64,000 bases of DNA from CAYFZO01 sp965226235 (GCA_965226235.1 OZ245335.1:186001-250000), one strand, 5' to 3'. Shown: positions 16,446 to 24,244, counted from the stretch's first letter. The notes: generated by a model from the letters alone, not told the origin. Numbers and translations: made by a program.

Positions 16446-17699
16446 ATGCGTCAAATGACCTTGGCTGAAGCCGACTTCAAGAAATATCGCAAGCCAACGC
16501 GCCGAGAGCAATTTCTCAACGACATGGGTCAGACTATTCTTCAGGTAACCCGGGTAGGGAACTTACCTTCTCTGTGTGGTATCGGGGGTAGGAAAATTGC
16601 AACGGCTTGCCTGTCGGCAGGTTTGTTGTCGGGCTTCTTTTTCCTGTCAGGCTCGATGGCGCTTGCATTTGATCCGGACATGGTGGCGCAGGACATGGTG
16701 AGGGTTGTGTCAGATGGGGGTCATGGTAGCGGCTTTATTATCAATGAAAATGGCCACATCGTAACCAATCACGATGTGATTGAGGATGTGCTTCGAGGAG
16801 AGGAGCTTGAAGTCGTACCGGCAGGGTCGGGTACGCTCTATTCGGTCCAGAGCCACGATCTGGCTGTAGTACGCGCTTCGGGTCTGGAGCTTCCTCCTTT
16901 GTCCCTTTCTCTGGCCGAGCCGAAGGTGGCGGAAGAAGAGAAGTGGCTGGCGCGGGAAGATCAGGTGAAGCGATTACTGGCTGAGGCGAAAGCGCCAGCC
17001 GTGGAGATGGTAGCGATTCCCGGGGGTAGTTTTCGCATGGGAGATTTGAGCGGCGGCGATGGTGCTGATGACGAGGGTCCTGTGCATGTCGTGAGGATAG
17101 CGCCTTTCGAGATGGGGAAATACGAGGTGACGTTTTCGCAGTGGGATGCGTGTGTTGCGGACGGCGGGTGTTCCCGCGCGGATGATGAAGGCTGGGGGCG
17201 GGGCAACCGTCCGGTGATTGATGTTTCGTGGGACAAAGATGTTCAGGCGTTTATCGTCTGGCTGAATGCGAGGACGGGTGGTGGCTACCGTTTACCGACG
17301 GAGTCTGAGTGGGAATACGCGGCGCGGGCCGGGAGCGAGAGCAAGTACAGTTGGGGGGACTTTATCGGGAACAACCGTGCGAACTGCGGCCAAGGGCGCG
17401 AGGGGTGCGGCGACAAATGGGAGAAGACTGCACCGGTGGGTTCATTTGCGCCGAACGCGTGGGGTTTGCACGACATGCACGGCAACGTATATGAGTGGGT
17501 AGAGGATTGCTGGAAATCCAGCTACGTGGGAGCGCCAAGTGACGGTAGCGCCTGGAGGAGCGGAGACTGTAGCCTGCGCGTGAGTCGCGGCGGTTCTTGG
17601 GCCGACGGCACGTGGACCCTGCGTTCCGCGTCCCGGTTCGAGTACCCCCGTTCGGACCGCGGCGGCGACCTGGGGTTTCGATTGGCCAGAGACAAATAG
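16446..17699 (+). CDS. Variable trypsin-like/FGE-sulfatase secreted protein 2
   Basis: 417 residues from ATG 16446, which has GGAGGAT 8 nt upstream. Architecture equals the reconstructed gene 1: charged n-region to about residue 50, hydrophobic signal segment with an ALA cleavage-like end, degenerate HtrA/trypsin part, charged linker, FGE-sulfatase/C-type-lectin domain (EMVAIPGGSFRMGD to the end). The catalytic His position of TNxHV is Asp here (TNHDVIED; TNHHVIED in copy 1) and no catalytic Ser exists in either, so it is not a protease. The RGGSW...LRSASR...LGFRLARDK tail is the DGR variable region. Likely exported and displayed as a ligand-binding protein. Followed by a strong terminator and an avd remnant. 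Confidence 0.88.
   Translation: MRQMTLAEADFKKYRKPTRREQFLNDMGQTILQVTRVGNLPSLCGIGGRKIATACLSAGLLSGFFFLSGSMALAFDPDMVAQDMVRVVSDGGHGSGFIINENGHIVTNHDVIEDVLRGEELEVVPAGSGTLYSVQSHDLAVVRASGLELPPLSLSLAEPKVAEEEKWLAREDQVKRLLAEAKAPAVEMVAIPGGSFRMGDLSGGDGADDEGPVHVVRIAPFEMGKYEVTFSQWDACVADGGCSRADDEGWGRGNRPVIDVSWDKDVQAFIVWLNARTGGGYRLPTESEWEYAARAGSESKYSWGDFIGNNRANCGQGREGCGDKWEKTAPVGSFAPNAWGLHDMHGNVYEWVEDCWKSSYVGAPSDGSAWRSGDCSLRVSRGGSWADGTWTLRSASRFEYPRSDRGGDLGFRLARDK
17565..17684 (+). other. DGR variable region VR2
   Basis: Partner of VR1. The pattern of NNC codons separated by adenine-free invariant codons holds for the whole stretch, and sequence identity with unit 1 returns abruptly at CTGGGGTTTCGATTGGCC, where the initiation-of-mutagenic-homing site would be expected. 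A template consistent with both copies would read RGGSWNNNTWNLRSANR and then mostly Asn up to LGFRL. Confidence 0.88.
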
Positions 17700-17771
17700 T
17701 TCGACGTTGCGATGTTGTATATTCTGCACAAAGGTATTCGACGATTTCCCTTTTCTTTTTTCACTTTTATA

Positions 17772-17805
17772 CCGCCCGGCGCAATGCGCCGGGCGGCGTT
17801 TTTTT
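17772..17805 (+). terminator. Intrinsic terminator after variable-protein gene 2
   Basis: Perfect 11-bp stem CCGCCCGGCGC / GCGCCGGGCGG with an AAT loop, followed by CG and seven T. It lies 72 bp after the stop codon and just before the avd remnant. Confidence 0.9.
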
Positions 17806-17818
17806 GAGGAATTTTTCA

Positions 17819-18052
17819 ATGCCGCTTGATTCGCCCCTGCCCCGGGTTATCGACGACTGCCACGGATTGTTGAGATGGCTGATACCATTGCTGGACCAGT
17901 TTCCTCGCTCCCGGCGCTTTACCTTGGGCGAGCGTCTGGAAAGTGGGCTGCTGGATGTGCTCGAGGAATGCGTCGACGCCACCTACAGCAAGCACAAGCA
18001 GACTTGTGAATGCGTCACGGATTCCGTCTGTTCCACAGGTGATGGCCGGTAG
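17819..18052 (+). pseudogene. avd: Truncated avd (DGR accessory protein), copy 2
   Basis: 77-residue frame nearly identical to copy 1 (one base difference, P-D for L-D at residue 3) up to KHKQT, then a different tail coded by the dispersed repeat. It is cut at the same codon as copy 1, so the truncation most simply predates the duplication. GAGGAA precedes ATG 17819 by 8 nt. Lacks the second half of the four-helix bundle, so it is unlikely to work in mutagenic homing. Confidence 0.78.
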
Positions 18053-18140
18053 GCCATGTTGTACCGGGTTGTGTCGTCCTCTGCGGGTGGATGTGTGCGG
18101 ACGTATTGTTTTGGACGAGGCATGCCTCGTCCCTACACGT
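18012..18140. repeat. Dispersed palindromic repeat copy downstream of avd 2
   Basis: Core CCACAGGTGATGGCCGGTAG at about 18034-18053, then TTGTACCGGGTTGTGTCGTCC, GTGGATGTGTGCGGACG and the perfect palindrome GGACGAGGCATGCCTCGTCC (18113-18132). No coding function seen. Confidence 0.75.
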
Positions 18141-18209
18141 GCATTCGCACCGACGGTGCTGATTGCCATGATGGCGCACGAGGAACCTGCTGCGGCGAAA
18201 ATGGCCAGG

Positions 18210-19457
18210 CTATTCTGTCATTTCCGGGAAGAGTCCCGGTAACCAGCGCGAGGCCAGACTTGCCGGGAAAGCCAGGTGTAATGGCGCCCGTGAGCTTTTC
18301 GACACCAATATCCCGCGCTTCAGCAGGACGGACGTCACTCGACGCGCCTGCCGCTCCATGGTCCCCAGGATCGTTGCGACGTCACCGCGGCGCAGTTCCC
18401 CCCGAAGCAGCACCGCTTCGACTACGCCACCCGATTTCAGCGGTAGGGCGCCAGCGTGCACTTCTTCCCCCACCCAGATCAGGATCCGGTTGCGGAGCCG
18501 GTCCGGTGCGATCAGCTTTTCCATGAACTTTACCTGGTCGATGCAGACGCGAAGAAAAAACCGCGTAAACTCGGCCAGTGTCTCTTCGCTCAGGTTGCCT
18601 CGTCCGTCGAGGTCGTTACGGCGAGGCAGGTCGCAAGCCGCAAGCCCGGCCTTGTAGTCGGCGACATTGTGCGCAAGGCCGCGTGCGATCGACCAGAGAC
18701 CGCCCGTGTCGAGAGTGTCCCGCAGCATGGCGTGGGACATCAGGCGCGCCACGCGCCCGTTGCCGTCAAGGAAAGGGTGAATCCACAGCAAACGATGATG
18801 TGCGGCGGCTGCAGCCAGGATCGAGTCCGTCGTGCCGAGCTTGCCGTAGACGGCCTCGAAGCGCCCCAGGAAACGCGGGACAATGTCCGGGCTTACCGGG
18901 ACATGCCGGCCCACCTGGACATGGCGTTCGCGCAAGCCGCCGGGGATGACCCCGAGACGTTCCTTCGTATCCGTCTCTTCGATCCAAAGCAACTCTTCGG
19001 GAAGCCGTTCGCAAAATTGCCGGTGGATTTCCATGAGCCCGTCAGCCGTCGTGGCACGACCCTTGATTCCGCCATCGTCGATCCACCCCTGGACGGCAAT
19101 ATGGGCCTCGGCCTCGAGTTGGAGACCGCGCCTTTCCGGATCGGTGCTGTAGTCACCCTTCAAGGCGCGTTCGATATCGACCGGGTGGGTATCGTGCCCC
19201 TCGATCAGGTTGCTGTAGTAGCAGTTCATTGCCCGGACCAGCGTCGCGAACGCTACGTGCATACCCTGCGGCAGGCCATGGCTGAAGCCTGCGGATTTCA
19301 CAGCCAGTTCAACCGCAAGATCTGTCAGTTCGGCTCGGTGCCGCGATCCTTCCGCGATCAGAAGCGGCTCCATCAGGCTCGTGCTTTCCCTCCGGTGGCC
19401 TGATTCGGTCAGGGCCGTAGGTATGGCCGCTTTTATGTCCTTTTCTGAATTATTCAT
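18210..19457 (-). CDS. Fic-domain protein (putative AMP-transferase) with C-terminal winged helix
   Basis: 415 residues. The Fic core motif HPFLDGNGRVAR (HPFx[D/E]GNGRxxR) with the catalytic His is intact; Fic enzymes usually transfer AMP from ATP to target hydroxyls. Upstream lies SNLIEG, which fits the inhibitory [S/T]xxxE[G/N] helix, so it would be a self-inhibited class II Fic protein. The last 80 residues (GEVHAGALPLKSGGVVEAVL...RRVTSVLLKRGIL) look like a DNA-binding winged helix. A 10-bp AT inverted repeat sits directly upstream of the start. It stands alone on the minus strand at the edge of the accessory island; no antitoxin partner is adjacent. Confidence 0.9.
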   Translation of the reverse strand: MNNSEKDIKAAIPTALTESGHRRESTSLMEPLLIAEGSRHRAELTDLAVELAVKSAGFSHGLPQGMHVAFATLVRAMNCYYSNLIEGHDTHPVDIERALKGDYSTDPERRGLQLEAEAHIAVQGWIDDGGIKGRATTADGLMEIHRQFCERLPEELLWIEETDTKERLGVIPGGLRERHVQVGRHVPVSPDIVPRFLGRFEAVYGKLGTTDSILAAAAAHHRLLWIHPFLDGNGRVARLMSHAMLRDTLDTGGLWSIARGLAHNVADYKAGLAACDLPRRNDLDGRGNLSEETLAEFTRFFLRVCIDQVKFMEKLIAPDRLRNRILIWVGEEVHAGALPLKSGGVVEAVLLRGELRRGDVATILGTMERQARRVTSVLLKRGILVSKSSRAPLHLAFPASLASRWLPGLFPEMTE

Positions 19458-19458
19458 T

Positions 19459-19489
19459 AAAACATATATATCATAGTGTTATATGTTTT
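19459..19489. promoter_or_regulatory. AT-rich inverted repeat at the fic start (candidate operator)
   Basis: Perfect 10-bp arms AAAACATATA / TATATGTTTT separated by 11 bp, one base before the fic start codon on the minus strand. The spacing suits a dimeric regulator; the protein's own winged helix is one candidate. It also stands out as an AT island in GC-rich DNA. A hairpin in RNA is the alternative. Confidence 0.5.
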
Positions 19490-19749
19490 ACCAGTGCTGT
19501 TTACGCCTTGGTCATGACCTGTTGCAAGACCGCTTAGTACGAGGTTGGTGGGTATCTCCGGCAAGAATCCACGGGTCACCGGACGCAACTGTCGCCAGGA
19601 ACAATTCATTTTACTTCGGGGGGCACCGCATGCCGGGAGACCACCAGGTTGTAGTGGGGCCCTCCGCACCGGGACACGCCGCCCGGTTCAAATTTCCTTT
19701 ATAGTTTGCATTGTCAACCCCCTCCGGTGGGTCTTTCAGATTACAGGCA

Positions 19750-21312
19750 ATGATCGACAAGAGTCCGATTTGGAAAGAATTGCAGCGTTGCTGCGAGCGA
19801 AGTTCCGGCTTGCGGATGCAGGATCTGTTTGCGGACGATCCGCGGAGGTTTCAAAAGTTCTCCTGCGAGCACCAGGGCCTGTTTCTCGATTACTCGAAGA
19901 ATCTCATCACCGATACCTCGTTTCAGTTGCTGATCGAACTGGCGCGGCAGGCCGAAGTGGAAACCTGGCTCGCGCGTTTGTTTGCCGGAGAGCACGTCAA
20001 CAGCAGCGAGCGGTCGCCGGCGTTGCACACGGTGCTGCGTGACGATGGGCGAGGGCCTGCTGCGGCCGCGGGAAGCAGTGAAGCGGCTGCGGCAGACAAG
20101 GCTCGAATGTACGAGATCTGCGAAGCTGTCCGTAGCGGGCGGCGTGTCGGGTTCAGTCGCAAGCCATTGCGCCATATCGTGAATATCGGTATTGGCGGAT
20201 CGCACCTGGGTCCTGCGATGGGCTGTAAAGCGTTGGCTGGTCTGGGGCTTGCAGGGTTGGACGTTTCCTTTATTACCAGTGTTGACGGATGCCAGATGTC
20301 CGAGGTGCTGAACAGGATAGACCCTGAAAAGACCTTGTTTATAGTGACTTCGAAGACTTTTGTTACACGGGAAACCTTGACCAACGCGCAACGTGCCAGA
20401 GAATGGATCAACAGCTTTTATCGCGACGCACGGGCGTGGGAAAAGCACTTTCTGGCGGTTACCGGGCAGGTCGATGCCGCCCTGCGGTTTGGCGTGCCCG
20501 CCGACAATGTGCTCAGGATCTGGAACAGCATCGGTGGGCGCTTTTCGCTGTGGTCGGCGGCGGGGGTGCCGTTGTGCATCCTGATAGGCAGCGACCGTTT
20601 TGAAGAATTGCTCGCGGGTGCGTTGAGTATGGATACACACTTCTCCAAGGCACCGCTTGCGTCGAATATGCCCGTGATCCTTGCGTTGCTGGATATCTGG
20701 TACGTGAATTTTCATGGCGTCGGCAGTCGCGTGGTATTGCCTTATGATCACGCTTTGAAGTTGCTGCCGGAGTACCTGCAGCAACTGGAGATGGAAAGCA
20801 ACGGCAAGTCGGTCGATCGGGAGGGGCGCCCCCTGCATTATGCAACCGCGCCCGTGGTATGGGGTAAGGACGGGATCGAGGGGCAGCATGCGTTTTACCA
20901 GTTGTTGCACCAAGGGACGCAGTTGGTGCCGGCGGACTTCATCGTCACCGCCAGGAGCAACCAGCCGATGTCGCCTAATGACGAGATTTTGCGCGCGAAT
21001 TTTCTGGCGCAGACCCGGGCGTTGATGTGCGGGGAAGAGAACCCGGGAGAACCGTACCGCAACAACGCGGGCAACAAGCCAAGCAACGCGTTGATCCTGG
21101 ACACGCTGTCCCCGTTTACGCTCGGCTTGCTGATCGCGCTGTATGAACACAAGGTGTTTGTGCAGGCGGTTATCTGGGGCATCAACCCATTCGATCAGTG
21201 GGGCGTCGATTCAGGCAAGCGGCTCGCTGCCGAATTGCTGGACCTCGAAGCGGAGCAACTCGATAGCTCGACGCGAGGGTTGCTGCGGCGGCTTCAACCC
21301 CAGCCGCGATAG
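19750..21312 (+). CDS. pgi: Glucose-6-phosphate isomerase
   Basis: 520 residues. It interconverts glucose-6-phosphate and fructose-6-phosphate in glycolysis and gluconeogenesis. The ATG at 19750 begins a normal PGI N-terminus; an upstream TTG at 19711 would add 13 unlike residues. NIGIGGSHLGPAM (sugar-phosphate binding), FIVTSKTFVTRETLTN, and the second signature GRFSLWSAAGVP region are visible, as is the catalytic Glu region in VWGKDGIEGQHAFYQLLHQGT and the C-terminal Lys in DQWGVDSGKRLA. In many relatives pgi follows panC/panD directly; here the ppc-island block separates them. Confidence 0.96.
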   Translation: MIDKSPIWKELQRCCERSSGLRMQDLFADDPRRFQKFSCEHQGLFLDYSKNLITDTSFQLLIELARQAEVETWLARLFAGEHVNSSERSPALHTVLRDDGRGPAAAAGSSEAAAADKARMYEICEAVRSGRRVGFSRKPLRHIVNIGIGGSHLGPAMGCKALAGLGLAGLDVSFITSVDGCQMSEVLNRIDPEKTLFIVTSKTFVTRETLTNAQRAREWINSFYRDARAWEKHFLAVTGQVDAALRFGVPADNVLRIWNSIGGRFSLWSAAGVPLCILIGSDRFEELLAGALSMDTHFSKAPLASNMPVILALLDIWYVNFHGVGSRVVLPYDHALKLLPEYLQQLEMESNGKSVDREGRPLHYATAPVVWGKDGIEGQHAFYQLLHQGTQLVPADFIVTARSNQPMSPNDEILRANFLAQTRALMCGEENPGEPYRNNAGNKPSNALILDTLSPFTLGLLIALYEHKVFVQAVIWGINPFDQWGVDSGKRLAAELLDLEAEQLDSSTRGLLRRLQPQPR

Positions 21313-21339
21313 AGGTTGTGTGCGCCCTTCTCCCCGTGG

Positions 21340-21606
21340 GTGGGTGTGTTCCGACGCGGGCTGTTTTGATGGGCTGGGTGCTATAGGGCGACGCATGTGT
21401 GCGCCCCTACGAATGCGTTATTCGTCGCCCATGTAAATGTGTCACGTGTTCGGTTTGTCCCACAGGTGATGGCCGGCAGGGCAGGTCGTGTTGTACCGGG
21501 TGCATCATCCCCCGCGCACGTGTCGCCCCGCGCGTGGATGTGTTCCGACGGGTTGTTTTGGTGGGCCGGGTGCACAAGGGGCGAGGCATGCCTCGCCCTT
21601 GTGCAC
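21340..21606. repeat. Two dispersed repeat copies between pgi and queG
   Basis: The 297-bp gap between pgi and queG is filled by two copies of the dispersed repeat. The first (about 21340-21415) has TGTTCCGACGCGGGCTGTTTTG and an imperfect palindrome around GCATGTG. The second (about 21425-21606) has the core CCCACAGGTGATGGCCGGCA, GTACCGGG, GATGTGTTCCGACGGGTTG and the long palindrome at 21570-21606 centred on GCATGC with arms reading GGGCGAGG / CCTCGCCC and GTGCAC at both ends. It may also end queG transcription. Confidence 0.75.
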
Positions 21607-21609
21607 GTG

Positions 21610-22680
21610 TCATCCCTCACCGCGATAGAGGTTGCTTATAGCCCACTCCACGTGCTCGCGCACCAACGCCGAGGGGTGGTTCGCTTTTTCCTTCAATGCG
21701 TTGCCGACGAGCTCGCGGTTGCTTTCATCGGCACTGTTGCCAAGCCCCACCGCGATATTTCTCAGCCAGCGCCGGTATCCGAGCCGGCGGATTGGTGTTC
21801 CTTCGGTGCGCTGCATGAATTCTTCTTCGCTCCAGGAAAACAGTTCGATCAGGGTGACGTCGTCGAAATGGTTCCTGGGGCTGAAATCATGGTTCGTGCC
21901 GACGCCGTCGCCCTGGTTCCAGGGGCAGAATATCTGGCAATCGTCGCAACCGAATACGCGGTTGCCGACCAATTTGCGTAGCTCGACGGGTATGCTGCCT
22001 TCGAGCTCGATGGTTAGATAGGCGATGCACAATCTGGCGTCAAGGCGGTAGGGCGCGACGATGGCGCCGGTTGGGCAGACATCCATACAGCGGTGGCAAC
22101 TGCCGCAGTGATTGGTCGCCGGTTTCGAGGCCGGCAATGGCAGGTCGGTGAACAGTTCGCCGAGGAGGAACCAGGATCCCGCGTGCTGGTCGATCAGTAC
22201 GCTGTGTTTCCCGATCCAGCCCAGTCCCGCGTTTTCGGCCAGCGCCTTTTCAAGCACCGGCGCGCTGTCGACGAAAGCGCGATAGCCGAAAGGGCCGATT
22301 TTTGCTTCGATCCGGGAGGCCATTTTCTGTAGTTTTCTACGCATGATCCGGTGGTAATCCCGTCCCAGCGCATAGCGGGCGATGTAGGCCTTGTTTTTAT
22401 CCGCGAGCGTTTCCTCGGCATTGCTGACCCGCGCCGGCGTGTAAGGCATCCGTACCGACAGGATGCTGATGGTGCCGGGAACGAGTTCCCGTGGTCGGCT
22501 ACGCTTGGTGCCGTGGCGCTCCATGTAACCCATGTCGCCGTGCATACCTTCCCGGAGCCAGCGCAGCAAGTGTGCTTCGTGCTCCCCGAGGTCGGTATGC
22601 GTGACGCCGACCGCGTCGAAGCCAAGCTCTTTTGCCAGACGGGTAATCTCGGTTTTCGACAGTGGCGGCTGGGAACTCAT
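21610..22680 (-). CDS. queG: Epoxyqueuosine reductase
   Basis: 356 residues. Cobalamin and Fe-S enzyme for the last step of queuosine tRNA modification (epoxyqueuosine to queuosine). Two ferredoxin-like clusters are visible: HCGSCHRCMDVCPTGAI and GCDDCQIFCPWN. The DSAPVLEKALAENAGLGWIGKHS block with the active-site Asp is conserved, and C-terminal HEAT-like residues (HPSALVREHVEWAI) follow. Divergent from nnrD with a 43-bp gap, the usual arrangement. Confidence 0.95.
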   Translation of the reverse strand: MSSQPPLSKTEITRLAKELGFDAVGVTHTDLGEHEAHLLRWLREGMHGDMGYMERHGTKRSRPRELVPGTISILSVRMPYTPARVSNAEETLADKNKAYIARYALGRDYHRIMRRKLQKMASRIEAKIGPFGYRAFVDSAPVLEKALAENAGLGWIGKHSVLIDQHAGSWFLLGELFTDLPLPASKPATNHCGSCHRCMDVCPTGAIVAPYRLDARLCIAYLTIELEGSIPVELRKLVGNRVFGCDDCQIFCPWNQGDGVGTNHDFSPRNHFDDVTLIELFSWSEEEFMQRTEGTPIRRLGYRRWLRNIAVGLGNSADESNRELVGNALKEKANHPSALVREHVEWAISNLYRGEG

Positions 22681-22723
22681 CGGTATCTGAAAGCAACGGC
22701 ATCTATGCCATTATAGACAGGCC

Positions 22724-24190
22724 ATGGATCTGTTTACCGCGAAGCAAAGCAGGGAAATCGACGCGCTACTCATCGAACGTACACCGATCACAGGCTATGA
22801 ACTGATGTGTCGTGCCGGTCGCGCCTGCTTCGACGCGCTGCAAAAACGTTGGCCGCGTGCGCGAGGCGTAGCGATGCTTTGCGGTGCCGGCAATAATGGC
22901 GGCGACGGTTACGTACTCGCGCGCCTGCTGCTTGAGCGTGGATACGCGGTGAACGTGTACGAGGCGGATGGCGGCGCGACTCGGGGCGACGCTTTGCGGG
23001 CGAAACGGGACTACCTGGACGCCGGTGGGGTGATCGCCTCATCCGATGGTTGGCCGGACGCGGCCGACGTAGTGGTCGATGCCTTGTTTGGTACCGGATT
23101 GACTCGCCCGCTAAACGATCAGGCGTGCCGCTGGGTCGCGCGTCTGAACGCCGATCATAGACCCGTGCTCGCGATCGACGTGCCGTCGGGACTCAATGCC
23201 GATACCGGTGCGATGCTTCCGGAAGCGGTACGTGCCGCGGCAACCGTGACTTTTATCACGCGCAAGCGCGGCATGTATACCTCGTTTGGGCGAGACTGCT
23301 GCGGCGACATTTTCTTCAGCCGTCTCGACACCGATCCGGTGCTGTTTTCAGGTGTGAAATCCGTAGCGCGTCTGGTCGACTGGTTCCAGTTGCGGCATCT
23401 CTTGCCGCCGCGTTCAAACAACGTGCACAAAGGCCGCTTTGGCTATGTGCTGATCGTCGGGGGAGCGTCCGGGATGGGTGGCGCGGTACGCCTCGCCGGT
23501 GAAGCGGCGCTACGTGCCGGAGCCGGACGGGTTGGTACCGTGGTCGATCCGGAAAACAGGGCGGCGATCACGGCCGGTTGCCCGGAGTTGATGGTGTATG
23601 GAATGGAAGAGGAAGGGTTGCTGCGCAGGTTGCTCGGGCTCGCGAGCGTCGTCGTGATCGGGCCGGGGCTGGGACAGGGTGATCAAGCACGATCGTTGCT
23701 GTCGAAAGTGCTTGAAGCAAAACAACCCAGGGTGGTCGACGCGGACGCGTTGAACCTACTCGCGGACGAACCTTTGAAGCAGGATCGCTGGGTGTTGACG
23801 CCGCACCCAGGTGAAGCGGCCAGATTGCTCGGGGTCGATACCGCGAGCGTCGGCGAGAACCGCTTTGCTGCGGCCGAGGAGATCGTGTCGCTTTACGGAG
23901 GCGTGTGTGTTCTGAAAGGCGCGGGTACCCTGGTGGTTTCCGATGGCGATGTCTCGATTTGCACGGATGGCAACCCGGGTATGGCAACCGCCGGAATGGG
24001 GGACGTGCTGTCAGGTGTCATCGCGGCTTTGCTGGCACAAGGGCTTGCCTTGCGCGACGCGGCAGAGCTTGGCGTGTGCATTCACGGGGCCGCGGGTGAT
24101 CGCGTGGCAGGGTCGTCCCCCCGCGGGTTGTTGGCAAGTGACTTGATGGCACCGATCCGCGCGTACGTAAATCCTCGTTCCGGGGGTTGA
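22724..24190 (+). CDS. nnrD: Bifunctional NAD(P)H-hydrate epimerase / ADP-dependent dehydratase
   Basis: 488-residue fusion that repairs hydrated NAD(P)H. The N-terminal YjeF_N (epimerase, NnrE) half carries LCGAGNNGGDGYVLARLL and the VDALFGTGL motif with its catalytic Asp. The C-terminal ribokinase-like dehydratase half carries ADALNLLAD, LTPHPGEAARLL, and the GNPGMATAGMGDVLSGVIAALLAQ signature with the catalytic Asp. ATG 22724. Part of the conserved queG-nnrD-tsaE-mutL series. Confidence 0.96.
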   Translation: MDLFTAKQSREIDALLIERTPITGYELMCRAGRACFDALQKRWPRARGVAMLCGAGNNGGDGYVLARLLLERGYAVNVYEADGGATRGDALRAKRDYLDAGGVIASSDGWPDAADVVVDALFGTGLTRPLNDQACRWVARLNADHRPVLAIDVPSGLNADTGAMLPEAVRAAATVTFITRKRGMYTSFGRDCCGDIFFSRLDTDPVLFSGVKSVARLVDWFQLRHLLPPRSNNVHKGRFGYVLIVGGASGMGGAVRLAGEAALRAGAGRVGTVVDPENRAAITAGCPELMVYGMEEEGLLRRLLGLASVVVIGPGLGQGDQARSLLSKVLEAKQPRVVDADALNLLADEPLKQDRWVLTPHPGEAARLLGVDTASVGENRFAAAEEIVSLYGGVCVLKGAGTLVVSDGDVSICTDGNPGMATAGMGDVLSGVIAALLAQGLALRDAAELGVCIHGAAGDRVAGSSPRGLLASDLMAPIRAYVNPRSGG

Positions 24191-24244
24191 ACGAATTGAT
24201 TGGCTCGAGCCTTGATTCGCGGCCGTAGTTTGCGGCGGGCTGCA

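Larger units (their letters stand above)
16302..18060 (+). repeat. Tandem segmental duplication, unit 2
   Basis: Uninterrupted second unit: leader with 13-bp repeats, variable-protein gene 2, terminator hairpin, truncated avd 2 and start of a dispersed repeat. It shows the ancestral arrangement of unit 1 before the IS inserted. Confidence 0.85.

Noticed and set aside
12372..18060. FGE proteins as true formylglycine-generating enzymes for sulfatases
   Set aside because: No catalytic cysteine pair in the C-terminal region and no sulfatase gene nearby; the variable-region pattern fits ligand binding instead.
18456..19403. 315-codon open frame antisense to fic
   Set aside because: No motif or start signal; the Fic reading on the other strand carries an intact catalytic motif.
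12282..19500. Reverse transcriptase or template repeat within the island
   Set aside because: All frames were read for a Y/F-x-DD palm motif and the DNA for a third copy of the LRSA/LGFRLARD region; only the two variable regions exist.
19741..21150. 469-codon open frame antisense to pgi
   Set aside because: Mirror of a strongly conserved gene; its composition (high Arg, Gln, His) is that of a shadow frame.
21340..21620. Short minus-strand peptides between pgi and queG
   Set aside because: The frames translate the dispersed repeat (PAITCGTN-like on several copies) and have no ribosome sites or conserved start.
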